Of a DNA stretch of 64,000 nucleotides, positions 1 through 6,957 are shown in pieces (position 1 is the first letter of the stretch; the number at the start of each line of letters is the position of its first letter). Source of the DNA: Cloacimonetes bacterium UBA5835 (GTDB lineage: Bacteria; Cloacimonadota; Cloacimonadia; Cloacimonadales; Cloacimonadaceae); the NCBI GenBank assembly GCA_002432865.1, contig DJGX01000007.1, positions 1-64,000 of the forward strand. Reading direction: 5' to 3'. Under the pieces are notes generated by a model, which worked only from the letters and a program-made list of their open reading frames with translations, was not told the DNA's origin and did not search any database. The position numbers were made by a program, and so were the translations under genes.

Positions 1-525
1 GAACTCCTGCACTTTGAACTAAGAATAGTTCACGCAGATCACGCAGATTACGCAGATTTAGTTTTGAAACGAGGATTTTAGGATTTTAGGATTAAGAGGA
101 TTTATTTATAAGCCACCGAGGCCACCGAAGTCACCGAAAATAACTTACAAACAACCTAAATTACATTTGGGGCAATTAGGACTTACAAAAACGACAACTA
201 CTTTCCCATATTTTAGCATTGGCAAGTATAATTTACCTGCGGTAATAATGAGACCCCGATATTTGGGACTCTCTCTTTTTCAGAAAAAAGATAGGCAAGT
301 ATTATTTACCTGCGGTAATAATGAGATCCCGATATTTGGGACTCTCTCTTTTTCAGAAAAAAGATAGGCAAGTATTATGTATCTGCGGTAATAATTAGAC
401 TTCTGTGCTGTAAAAAATTTATCACAAGGTTCAAGGTTATTAAGGCACTCAAGATTCCCAACTTAGCAATTCTTTCAAATTTATATTTAATCTTTTAACT
501 CTTTCTTTTTTGGTTACTTCACCCA
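1..525. repeat. Repeat-rich intergenic region (mosaic repeat, then 73-bp tandem repeat)
   Basis: No credible gene is seen here. Bases 1-150 hold a mosaic repeat built of 9-bp tandem words: an ACGCAGATT run (27-60), a GAAACGAGGATTTTAGGATT section (66-100) and a CCACCGAAG/TCACCGAAG run (113-140). The first 36 bases recur exactly at about 6764-6800. Bases 221-400 form a separate tandem repeat, listed on its own. The rest is AT-rich. A short open frame over the tandem repeat is not believed, because the 73-bp period would shift frame at each unit. Confidence 0.8.
221..400. repeat. 73-bp tandem repeat, two full units and a partial third
   Basis: Units begin at 221, 294 and 367, each with GGCAAGTAT. 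The first two are complete and nearly identical (only a few substitutions); the third decays after about 33 bases. Each unit contains two potential hairpins, one around TCCCGATATTTGGGA and one where ATTATTTACC faces GGTAATAAT. The period is not a multiple of three, which argues against a coding repeat. Confidence 0.85.
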
Positions 526-933
526 TTAATCCTCTTTATGCTCCTGGCAAAATTCTATCAAAACACCTAGGCTTGATTTTGGATGTAAAAAGGCAATATC
601 GGAATGATGAGCTCCCGGACGGGGTTCTTTATCAATCAGATTGATTCCTAATTCATTTGCTTCTTTTAGGGCAAGGGGAAGATCGTCAACGGCAAAAGCA
701 ATATGCTGAATTCCTTCGCCTTTCTTTTCAATAAATTTGGCTATAGGGCTATCATCTGAAGTAGGGCAGAGGAGTTCTATTCTCGTATCCCCACAAGGGA
801 AAAAAGCCACTTTTACTTTTTGCGAAGGAACCTCTTCTGTCCCTTCTAATTTTAAGCCGAGATTTTCATAAAAGGTGATACCTGCTGAAAGGTCTTTAAC
901 TGCAATACCAATATGGCTGATGTGTTTGATCAT
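526..933 (-). CDS. mce: Methylmalonyl-CoA epimerase (VOC family)
   Basis: Interconverts (R)- and (S)-methylmalonyl-CoA, a cytoplasmic step linking succinyl-CoA with propionyl-CoA. The 135-residue protein is the usual length for the family and has two vicinal-oxygen-chelate half-modules. Expected metal ligands are visible: His7 (HIGIAVKD), His77 (GIQHIAFAVDD) and Glu127 (GVLIEF). The RPGAHHSDIAFLHPKS stretch is typical of epimerases rather than glyoxalases. The start at 933 is chosen because AAAGGAG lies about 10 nt before it; an ATG at 942 sits almost on that ribosome site. The gene follows the korDABC cluster on the same strand after about 220 bp, but an inverted repeat lies between, so co-transcription is uncertain. 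It fits a propionate branch in an amino-acid fermenter. Confidence 0.9.
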   Translation of the reverse strand: MIKHISHIGIAVKDLSAGITFYENLGLKLEGTEEVPSQKVKVAFFPCGDTRIELLCPTSDDSPIAKFIEKKGEGIQHIAFAVDDLPLALKEANELGINLIDKEPRPGAHHSDIAFLHPKSSLGVLIEFCQEHKED

Positions 934-960
934 TTTTTTCATTCTCCTTTATCTATAGGC

Positions 961-1061
961 GGGTTGAACTCTTGGTTTAGCCCCACAAACATAATTTAAG
1001 GCTATAATAGAATATAGCGGAAACAACATTATTTGGTTGTAAGAGGAACGGCAGGATGTCC
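961..1061 (-). repeat. Dispersed intergenic repeat, copy 1 (related to 36427 and 37061)
   Basis: Read on the minus strand, this stretch carries CATCCTGCCGTTCCTCTTAC, then ACAACCAAATAATGTTG, TTTCCGCTATATTCTATTAT and, further on, ACCAAGAGTTCAAC. Two plus-strand stretches in the 36.4-37.2 kb gap align with it over about 100 bases with scattered differences. It lies between mce and the korDABC cluster. Confidence 0.6.
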
Positions 1062-1078
1062 TAATTCCAAATAGTTAC

Positions 1079-1139
1079 GAGTCCTCACTGCCAAATGGAT
1101 TGGTGGTAAGTGTAGTTTTTACCTTGGCAGTGATGACTC
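1079..1139. terminator. Long inverted repeat downstream of korC; possible terminator
   Basis: GAGTCCTCACTGCCAA (1079-1094) faces TTGGCAGTGATGACTC (1124-1139): a 16-bp stem with one mismatch and a 29-nt loop. It starts 17 nt past the korC stop. The T-run (1145-1151) is on the plus-strand side of the stem, so a classical terminator would work for plus-strand transcripts. For the minus-strand operon it may act as a 3' stabilising or pausing structure. Confidence 0.5.
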
Positions 1140-1156
1140 CTAACTTTTTTTAAGGT

Positions 1157-1693
1157 TTATTTTTTAGCCAGGTCGAAGCCAATTTGCATTGCTTTCAGAT
1201 TCACATCAATAAATGCGGGCTTGACCGATTCTTCAATAGCTTTTTTTAATGAACTTTCTTTAACGATTCCGGTAACTTTCACCAAGAAGGCAAGAGCCAT
1301 AATATTGGTAGAAATAGGGCTTCCCAATTTTTCCTGAGCAATATCCGTGAAAGGAACTTCGTATGTATTTTCGGATGCTAAAGCAAGGTTTTTTACGAAA
1401 GTAGTATCGATTATCAAGATTCCATTATCGCTTAAATCGAAGAGGAACTTATCGCAGGCCTCTTGAGTTAAAGCTAAGAGGCAGGAAATATTCGTTGCTT
1501 CGGGAAAATGAATATCCCTATCACTAATAATAACATCAGCATGGGAATATCCACCTCTGGATTCTGGACCGTAGCTTTGAGTTTGAGTAACTTTTCTATT
1601 TTCCAAAACAGCTGCCCGAGCCAGAATTATGCCTGCTAAAATAAGACCTTGACCTCCACTTCCGGAAAGGCGAACTTCATATGTTTTAGTCAT
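1157..1693 (-). CDS. korC: 2-oxoacid:ferredoxin oxidoreductase, gamma subunit
   Basis: Gamma subunit of a CoA-acylating 2-oxoacid:ferredoxin oxidoreductase, most like the 2-oxoglutarate/branched-chain KorC/VorC type. The family signature GSGGQG (residues about 10-16) and the ESRGGYSHADV motif, which contributes to CoA binding, are both present. The length of 178 residues is normal. It is the last gene of a delta-alpha-beta-gamma cluster and overlaps the beta gene by a few bases (ATGATGA). Of two adjacent ATG codons (1696 and 1693), the second is better spaced from GGAGG. Substrate specificity cannot be read from the sequence; 2-oxoglutarate is the best guess because of the alpha subunit. Confidence 0.9.
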   Translation of the reverse strand: MTKTYEVRLSGSGGQGLILAGIILARAAVLENRKVTQTQSYGPESRGGYSHADVIISDRDIHFPEATNISCLLALTQEACDKFLFDLSDNGILIIDTTFVKNLALASENTYEVPFTDIAQEKLGSPISTNIMALAFLVKVTGIVKESSLKKAIEESVKPAFIDVNLKAMQIGFDLAKK

Positions 1694-2532
1694 CATTCAC
1701 CTCCAGCGGTTTGGATTTTTTTGCAAAGGGCACTATATTCAGCAGTAAATTCGGGACGGATTTCCTTGCGCAAAATACCACGGATGATCTTGCCTTCAAT
1801 TTTATCTGGGGGCAATTTCTCTGTTGCAGAAAGGGGGATGGAATTATCGCGAAAGTCCTTCAACATTTGAGGTGCTCCACCTTTTTTATTTAAGCGTCCG
1901 TATATAACGGGACAGGCACTAATCACTTCAATTAAAGAAAAACCGGTATGCTGAAGTGCATCTTTTATCATAGATTGCATTTCCTGAACATGGAAAGCAG
2001 TGGTTCTAGCAACAAAAGAAGCTCCTGCACCCATAGCCAGATTGCAGATATTGAAATCGGGCTCTATATTTCCATAGGGAGCTGTAGTAGCATAAGCATC
2101 ATGAGGTGTAGTGGGACTGCACTGTCCACCCGTCATTCCATAAATGTTATTATTTATCATAATCACTTTCAGATCTATATTTCTGCGCGCTGCATGAATT
2201 AGATGATTTCCTCCGATGGCTGCACAATCGCCATCACCAGTAACTACGATAACTTTCAGATGTGGTTTATGTAATTTAACCCCTGTTGCAAAAGCGATAC
2301 TGCGTCCATGTAAAGTGTGCAATGTATTAAAATCTACATACACAGGCATCCGGGAAGAACATCCGATTCCTGATACCATAACAATATCGTTGCGATCTAT
2401 ATTCAAAGAGGCAATTGCTCGTATAATGGCTCCTAAAACAATACCATTACTGCATCCTGCACACCACACATGGGGAAATTTTTTATCATGACGCAGGTAT
2501 TCATGAATGATGCGTTGGGGAATATTAGCCAT
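1693..2532 (-). CDS. korB: 2-oxoacid:ferredoxin oxidoreductase, beta subunit (TPP-binding)
   Basis: Thiamine-diphosphate-binding subunit. The GDGDCAAIGGNHLIHAARRN segment followed by NNNIYGMTGGQ is the TPP/Mg motif of this family. The N-terminal WCAGCSNG corresponds to the CPGCGHG iron-sulfur ligand region, here in a variant form, and further Cys residues that could complete a cluster are present (GIGCSSR). At 279 residues it is normal length. The ribosome site AAGGAGG lies inside the last codons of korA, and the korA stop and korB ATG are one base apart, which implies translational coupling. Together with korA, korC and korD it converts a 2-oxoacid plus CoA to acyl-CoA, CO2 and reduced ferredoxin. 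Confidence 0.92.
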   Translation of the reverse strand: MANIPQRIIHEYLRHDKKFPHVWCAGCSNGIVLGAIIRAIASLNIDRNDIVMVSGIGCSSRMPVYVDFNTLHTLHGRSIAFATGVKLHKPHLKVIVVTGDGDCAAIGGNHLIHAARRNIDLKVIMINNNIYGMTGGQCSPTTPHDAYATTAPYGNIEPDFNICNLAMGAGASFVARTTAFHVQEMQSMIKDALQHTGFSLIEVISACPVIYGRLNKKGGAPQMLKDFRDNSIPLSATEKLPPDKIEGKIIRGILRKEIRPEFTAEYSALCKKIQTAGGE

Positions 2533-2533
2533 C

Positions 2534-3763
2534 TTAGCATACCTCCTTGATTTTGTTCAGAATATCGTTGGGAGTAATTAATTCGCCACTAACCTTATTA
2601 ATTGGAATTAATCCTCCGTCACTTTTATCTTTTGTTAAGCGTTGAACTTCGTGAATCAGCTGTCCCTGATTTAGTTCTGGAACAATCACGGTATCTACAT
2701 TTCGTAACATTTTACGAACAGCATCATCCGGGAAAGGCCAAATGGTTAAAGGTCTTAAAAGCCCAACTTTAATTCCTTCTGCACGAGCAGTGGCAATTGC
2801 AGCTTTCGCAGCGCGAGAAGTGATCCCTGCGGCAAAAATCGCAATTTTGGCATCTTCCATTTCATAGCTTTCGATCTGAACCAGATCGCGGATATTATAG
2901 GATATCTTTTTGCGTAAACGTTCCATCATCTCTGCTGCTTCACTTGGTTTGTTAGTAGGAAAGCCATGTGAATCATGAGTTAAACCGGTAACATGATACC
3001 GGTAGCCTTCTCCAAAACTGGCCAGCGGAGAAAGATATTTTTGATTCTCATCATAGTGTTTATACCACTGAGGTGGAACAGTTGGTTTGATCCGATTGAT
3101 GATTCGGACATTGGCAATATCAGGAAGACAAACTGCTTCACGCATATGGGCAATCACTTCATCTAATAGCAAGATTACGCAAGTTCGATATTTTTCACTT
3201 AAATTTACTGCCCGAATGGTTAATTCGTAACTTTCTTTAACGGAATCCGGGTAAAGAACAATGGCTGGAGAATCTCCATGCGAACCCCATTTGGATTGCA
3301 TCAAATCTCCCTGGGCGGGACTAGTAGGCATACCTGTACTTGGTCCAACACGTTGAACATCAACTACCACACATGGTGTTTCGGTAATTTTGGCAAAACC
3401 TATTCCTTCCTGCATCAAAGAAAAACCAGGTCCGCTGGTTGCTGTTAAAGCTTTTGCTCCTGCCAAAGAAGCACCAATTATGGCACAAATAGAGGCAAGC
3501 TCATCTTCCATTTGTATAAATGCACCATTTCTTTTAGGAAGTTCAGCTGCCAAAATTTCTGCAATTTCCGTAGAAGGCGTGATTGGGTAACCGGCGAAAA
3601 AATCTACTCCGGCATCCAACGCTCCGTAAGCAACAGCTTCGTTACCTTGCATAAGAACTGTTTTCCGCTCTCGTTTTGTTTGGATTTCTTCCAGTTTACT
3701 TTCTGGTTTTGCTGCCAGGGAGGCTTTTTCTTTGGTTGTTTTAGTTTTATCTTTTTCTGTCAT
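2534..3763 (-). CDS. korA: 2-oxoacid:ferredoxin oxidoreductase, alpha subunit
   Basis: Pyrimidine-binding and transketolase C-terminal domains in one chain of about 409 residues. Visible hallmarks are GYPITPSTEIAE, the EDELASICAIIGASLAGAKA stretch, the TSGPGFSLMQE motif and the GPSTGMPTSPAQGDL loop, typical of KorA-type alpha subunits. The first 30 or so residues are charged and low in complexity (Lys/Thr/Glu-rich), an unusual extension before the catalytic fold. The ATG at 3763 is favoured: AAGGAG stands six bases before it, whereas a TTG at 3778 would place the ribosome site inside the gene. It is preceded by the ferredoxin gene korD. 2-oxoglutarate is the likely substrate but this is inferred from motif style only. 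Confidence 0.9.
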   Translation of the reverse strand: MTEKDKTKTTKEKASLAAKPESKLEEIQTKRERKTVLMQGNEAVAYGALDAGVDFFAGYPITPSTEIAEILAAELPKRNGAFIQMEDELASICAIIGASLAGAKALTATSGPGFSLMQEGIGFAKITETPCVVVDVQRVGPSTGMPTSPAQGDLMQSKWGSHGDSPAIVLYPDSVKESYELTIRAVNLSEKYRTCVILLLDEVIAHMREAVCLPDIANVRIINRIKPTVPPQWYKHYDENQKYLSPLASFGEGYRYHVTGLTHDSHGFPTNKPSEAAEMMERLRKKISYNIRDLVQIESYEMEDAKIAIFAAGITSRAAKAAIATARAEGIKVGLLRPLTIWPFPDDAVRKMLRNVDTVIVPELNQGQLIHEVQRLTKDKSDGGLIPINKVSGELITPNDILNKIKEVC

Positions 3764-3774
3764 CATACACTCCT

Positions 3775-4074
3775 TCAACGATCTTTAGCACCGGTAATAG
3801 CAAAATCAGGGCAAAGACGGTCACAATTTTCACAATGAATACATTTTTCCGGAGCTTGAACAAAAGGTGAGCCGTCACTTTTTCTGCCTAAACATCCGGT
3901 TGGACAAAAAGCCACACAAATTCCACACTTCTTGCACCAGTTATAATAGATGAGGACGGGTGAATCCTCATCGCAAGGAGCTTTAATTTCTGTTATTTCC
4001 ACTTCCATTTTTTCGGGAGTGTCTTCTTCGCGTATAATCATGCCCATACGGTCTTTTTCGACTTTTTTGGACAT
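3775..4074 (-). CDS. korD: 2x[4Fe-4S] ferredoxin-type delta subunit
   Basis: A 99-residue electron-transfer subunit with two ferredoxin motifs, CKKCGICVAFCPTGC and CIHCENCDRLCP, each followed by the usual distal Cys-Pro. It should pass electrons from the TPP centre to free ferredoxin. The start at 4074 is chosen because GGAGG lies seven bases before it; the ATG at 4086 overlaps that site. It begins 19 bp after the aminotransferase stop and ends 11 bp before korA, so these genes probably share one transcript. The first 35 residues are charged and not part of the ferredoxin fold. Confidence 0.9.
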   Translation of the reverse strand: MSKKVEKDRMGMIIREEDTPEKMEVEITEIKAPCDEDSPVLIYYNWCKKCGICVAFCPTGCLGRKSDGSPFVQAPEKCIHCENCDRLCPDFAITGAKDR

Positions 4075-4093
4075 TCTTTCCTCCATAATATAC

Positions 4094-5308
4094 TTATTTT
4101 TGTAATACTTTTTTAAAGTAATTGCCTAAACGTTTGCATCCCTCTATGTTAGTTTCAATGCTTTCGTAGCTGAAATTCAAACGCATTGTGTTGTAGCCCT
4201 TGCCATTACAGAAGAAACTATTTCCTGCCACATAGGCAACATTAGCTTCTTTGATGCAATCGAGCAAAATTGCATTGGTATCAAGATCTTCAGGACCTGT
4301 AACCATTAGGAATAGACCACCTTCGGGATGGGTCCATTTCATCTCTTCGGGCATATATTTTTCCAAGGATTCCAGCATAATTGTCTTCTTTACAGAGTAC
4401 ATTTCGATAATATCGGCAATTTTAGAATCCAGATAACCTTTTTCCATATAGCGAGCAGCAATTCTTTGAGTGAAAGGTGGAGTGCAAAGATCAGTTGCCT
4501 GCTTTCCAACTACGATTTTATCTAAAATATCGGGATGACCAACCACCCAACCAATTCTGAAACCGGGGCAGAAGATTTTGCTGAATGTTCCTAAAATTAC
4601 TACTTGACCAGTTCCATCAAGTTCATAAAGGGTTCTTTGGGTTTCGCCCTCATAACGCAATTCGCGATAGGGACTATCTTCCAGGATAAGAACATCGTAT
4701 TTATGAGCAATTTCCAAAATTTGTTTACGCCGGCGCTCAGTCATTGTGATTCCAGCAGGATTTTGGAAATCTGGAATCAAATAGATGAATTTTGGTTTTT
4801 TACCTTTGGCTGTAAGGTCTTTTAAAGTCTCTTCTAGAATATTGGGATCCTCACCTTCGTCATCCATAGGAATACCAACCATATTTGCTCCGTAGGATCC
4901 AAAAGCCTGAAGAGCTCCTAAATAGGAAGGTAAACCAACAACAACATAGTCACCTGGATTAATGAACATTTTAGATATAAGGTCTAATGCCTGTTGAGAG
5001 GCAGTAGTGATGATGATATTATCTTGAGTAACATCAATGCCATTGGCTTTATAACGGTTAGCCAGCATTGTCCTTAATAGATTATCACCTTCAGTAGTTC
5101 CATACTGAAGTGCATAAGCAGCTTCGTTTTCCATAACTTCGGCAATAATGGTTTTCAGCTCTTCAATCGGAAAAGTAAGCGGGCTGGGAAAACCTCCGGA
5201 GAATGAAATCAAACCGGGTTGACCAAGATACTTAAGCAGTTCACGGATAGCGGAACGTTTCATACCTTTAATGTTAGTCGAAAGGATGTTTTGCAGATCG
5301 GTGATCAT
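4094..5308 (-). CDS. PLP-dependent aminotransferase, class I/II (LysN/aromatic type)
   Basis: A fold-type I aminotransferase of 404 residues. The PLP lysine is Lys244 in GTFSKIFCPGFRIGW, and the Asp-Ser-Pro-Tyr (ILEDSPYRELRY) and PDFQNPAG motifs place it with 2-aminoadipate/aromatic/branched-chain aminotransferases of the MocR-like fold, but without any DNA-binding domain. The start at 5308 has a strong AAGGAGG site; longer upstream reading adds a Lys/Arg-rich stretch with no ribosome site. Its position directly before korDABC suggests that it supplies the 2-oxoacid oxidised by that enzyme. The amino acid used cannot be told from the sequence. Confidence 0.88.
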   Translation of the reverse strand: MITDLQNILSTNIKGMKRSAIRELLKYLGQPGLISFSGGFPSPLTFPIEELKTIIAEVMENEAAYALQYGTTEGDNLLRTMLANRYKANGIDVTQDNIIITTASQQALDLISKMFINPGDYVVVGLPSYLGALQAFGSYGANMVGIPMDDEGEDPNILEETLKDLTAKGKKPKFIYLIPDFQNPAGITMTERRRKQILEIAHKYDVLILEDSPYRELRYEGETQRTLYELDGTGQVVILGTFSKIFCPGFRIGWVVGHPDILDKIVVGKQATDLCTPPFTQRIAARYMEKGYLDSKIADIIEMYSVKKTIMLESLEKYMPEEMKWTHPEGGLFLMVTGPEDLDTNAILLDCIKEANVAYVAGNSFFCNGKGYNTMRLNFSYESIETNIEGCKRLGNYFKKVLQK

Positions 5309-5331
5309 TTTGATCCTCCTTGTATTTTTTT

Positions 5332-5622
5332 TTATTTTTCTTCGTAAATTAACACTTTTTTGTTGGATTTGCGCCATTCTTTGTACGCATTTTTTATCTC
5401 TATTTCCCACAGGATCCGTTTGTCGTTATCTTCAAAAGTAACAATATCTATATAATGAGTGCGTCTGGATTTACCGATAAAGCTTTTGCGCGGAAATTCT
5501 ACAACTAATTCCCCTTCTATGTTCAAAATGGTAACTTCATTTAGAAAAACACCATCAGCGATTTCTATTATTGCTCTGGCTTCCACGCTTCCACTTTGGA
5601 CATCTCTAAAATGTATATTCAT
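5332..5622 (-). CDS. SpoVG-like small protein
   Basis: A 96-residue protein whose middle resembles the SpoVG family: the ARAIIEIADGVFLNEVTILN strand pattern, then VVEFPRKS and a C-terminal helix (IKNAYKEWRK). In firmicutes SpoVG binds nucleic acid and affects septation and gene expression; a role here is unknown. Residues after FPRKS differ from classical SpoVG, so the assignment is moderate. GGGAG precedes the ATG by six bases. It lies 23 bp before the aminotransferase gene on the same strand and is likely the first gene of that operon. Confidence 0.55.
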   Translation of the reverse strand: MNIHFRDVQSGSVEARAIIEIADGVFLNEVTILNIEGELVVEFPRKSFIGKSRRTHYIDIVTFEDNDKRILWEIEIKNAYKEWRKSNKKVLIYEEK

Positions 5623-5882
5623 TAATAACTCCCATTCTCTTCTTATACTTTGAATAAAAAATACACAAATTGGTCAAGCGATTTTTTTTAGTGGCTGAGT
5701 CACAAGGAAAAAAGGCCTTATGCAATGTTCAAAAATACCGTTAAGATATTCTCCCATAAATAGCTTTACTACAATAATGCTTACTGCACATTACCCTATT
5801 GTGACTGAAAAGGTAATATGAATCGTACACCTATGCTCAATTGATAATACTATTGTGCTGTAACATCAATTGAATTACGGGC

Positions 5883-6383
5883 TTAATTTGATTCTGGATT
5901 TTCTGGGGTAAGGGGTTGATCTTGAATACGAAAGATCTCAGCAAAGTAAGAATCATAATATAGCACAGTTAAACTATTATCATCTGCATACATTATATGA
6001 ACAGTGCGCGTTGTGGATAAAAACCAAATAAGCTGGCCAGTTTCTTCATCGTAATGATTGGTTTTACCATGCAAATCTTGTAATGCTTGTAGTACAAAAG
6101 CATCATTTTCTTCTGTATTATCGGGATTATATTTGATGAACCAACCGATAACATATCTGGTTTGGGGCTCTAAAAAAACCAAAATTGCTTCTACCAGATC
6201 ACTATCCTTAGGGTAATAACGCACTAAATTCTCGTCTATATTAGTAGTATAAAAGTTACTTAAAGCCAGCAGGGAATCTGCTTCCTCAATAGGGATAGCA
6301 TAGCTTAAATTAAAAAGACCGGTCTGAGCCGACAGGGCAAAACTGCCCGCAATAAGCATTAGCAGGATAATTAATCTTTTCAT
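5883..6383 (-). CDS. Hypothetical secreted or periplasmic protein
   Basis: I do not recognise this family. From the ATG at 6383 the protein has 166 residues with a clear signal peptide (MKRLIILLMLIAGSFALSAQ, cleavage likely after AQ). The mature part is acidic and rich in aromatic residues, with no Cys and no repeats, and ends in a Pro/Glu-rich tail. Earlier in-frame ATGs would bury the signal peptide behind 19 polar residues and are not favoured. No strong ribosome site is seen. It stands alone between a 260-bp gap and a repeat-filled gap. Confidence 0.6.
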   Translation of the reverse strand: MKRLIILLMLIAGSFALSAQTGLFNLSYAIPIEEADSLLALSNFYTTNIDENLVRYYPKDSDLVEAILVFLEPQTRYVIGWFIKYNPDNTEENDAFVLQALQDLHGKTNHYDEETGQLIWFLSTTRTVHIMYADDNSLTVLYYDSYFAEIFRIQDQPLTPENPESN

Positions 6384-6957
6384 TATACAGTCCATTATCA
6401 TTAATTTATTCCAATTTAAATTATAAGAGCAGAAAGTCAAGCAAAATAAGCTCTCATATCGATGTTGCCTCTCACGGGCTACACAGATGTAGTTTTAGAA
6501 ACGAGGATTTAAGGATTAGTTCACGCAGATTACGCAGATTACGCAGATTTAGTTTTAGAAACGAGGATTACAAAAGAGTATTTAGCCACCGAAGTCACCG
6601 AAGTCACCGAAAGAACAACTTTGAACTAAGAATAGTTCACGCAGATTACGCAGATTACGCAGATGTAGTTTTAGAAACGAGGATTACAAAAGAATATTTA
6701 GCCACCGAAGCCACCGAAGTCACCGAAGTCACCGAAGCCACCGAAAGAACAACTTTGAACTAAGAACTCCTGCACTTTGAACTAAGAATAGTTCACGCAG
6801 ATTGCGCAGATCACGCAGATTTAGTTTTAGAAACGAGGATTTAAGGATTAGTTTGCGCAGATGTCACAGATGAACACAAATCTTGTATTAGAAATCGTTT
6901 TGTAACGAGGGTTATCCTTGCTATATATTGCTATATGTTTACTTTTCGATTTTTTCG
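6384..6957. repeat. Repeat-filled intergenic region (mosaic 9-bp words)
   Basis: About 400 bases (6480-6890) are made of three to four tandem copies of a composite unit. Each has an ACGCAGATT run, TAGTTTTAGAAACGAGGATT, a short spacer such as ACAAAAGAGTATTTA, then a CCACCGAAG/TCACCGAAG run, and often AACTTTGAACTAAGAATAG. Units differ in the number of 9-bp words, which suggests slippage. The same words occur at 1-150 and, reversed, at 16229-16304 and 36904-37008. No gene is seen. Confidence 0.8.

Noticed and set aside
167..367. 66-codon open frame at the left end
   Set aside because: It lies across the 73-bp tandem repeat, lacks a ribosome site, and the period is not a multiple of three.
943..1156. 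tRNA gene suggested by GGTTGAACTC
   Set aside because: No acceptor stem or D-arm consensus fits around it; the sequence belongs to a dispersed repeat.
6480..6890. CRISPR array
   Set aside because: The repeated words are 9 bp and tandem, with no spacers of constant length and no cas genes nearby.
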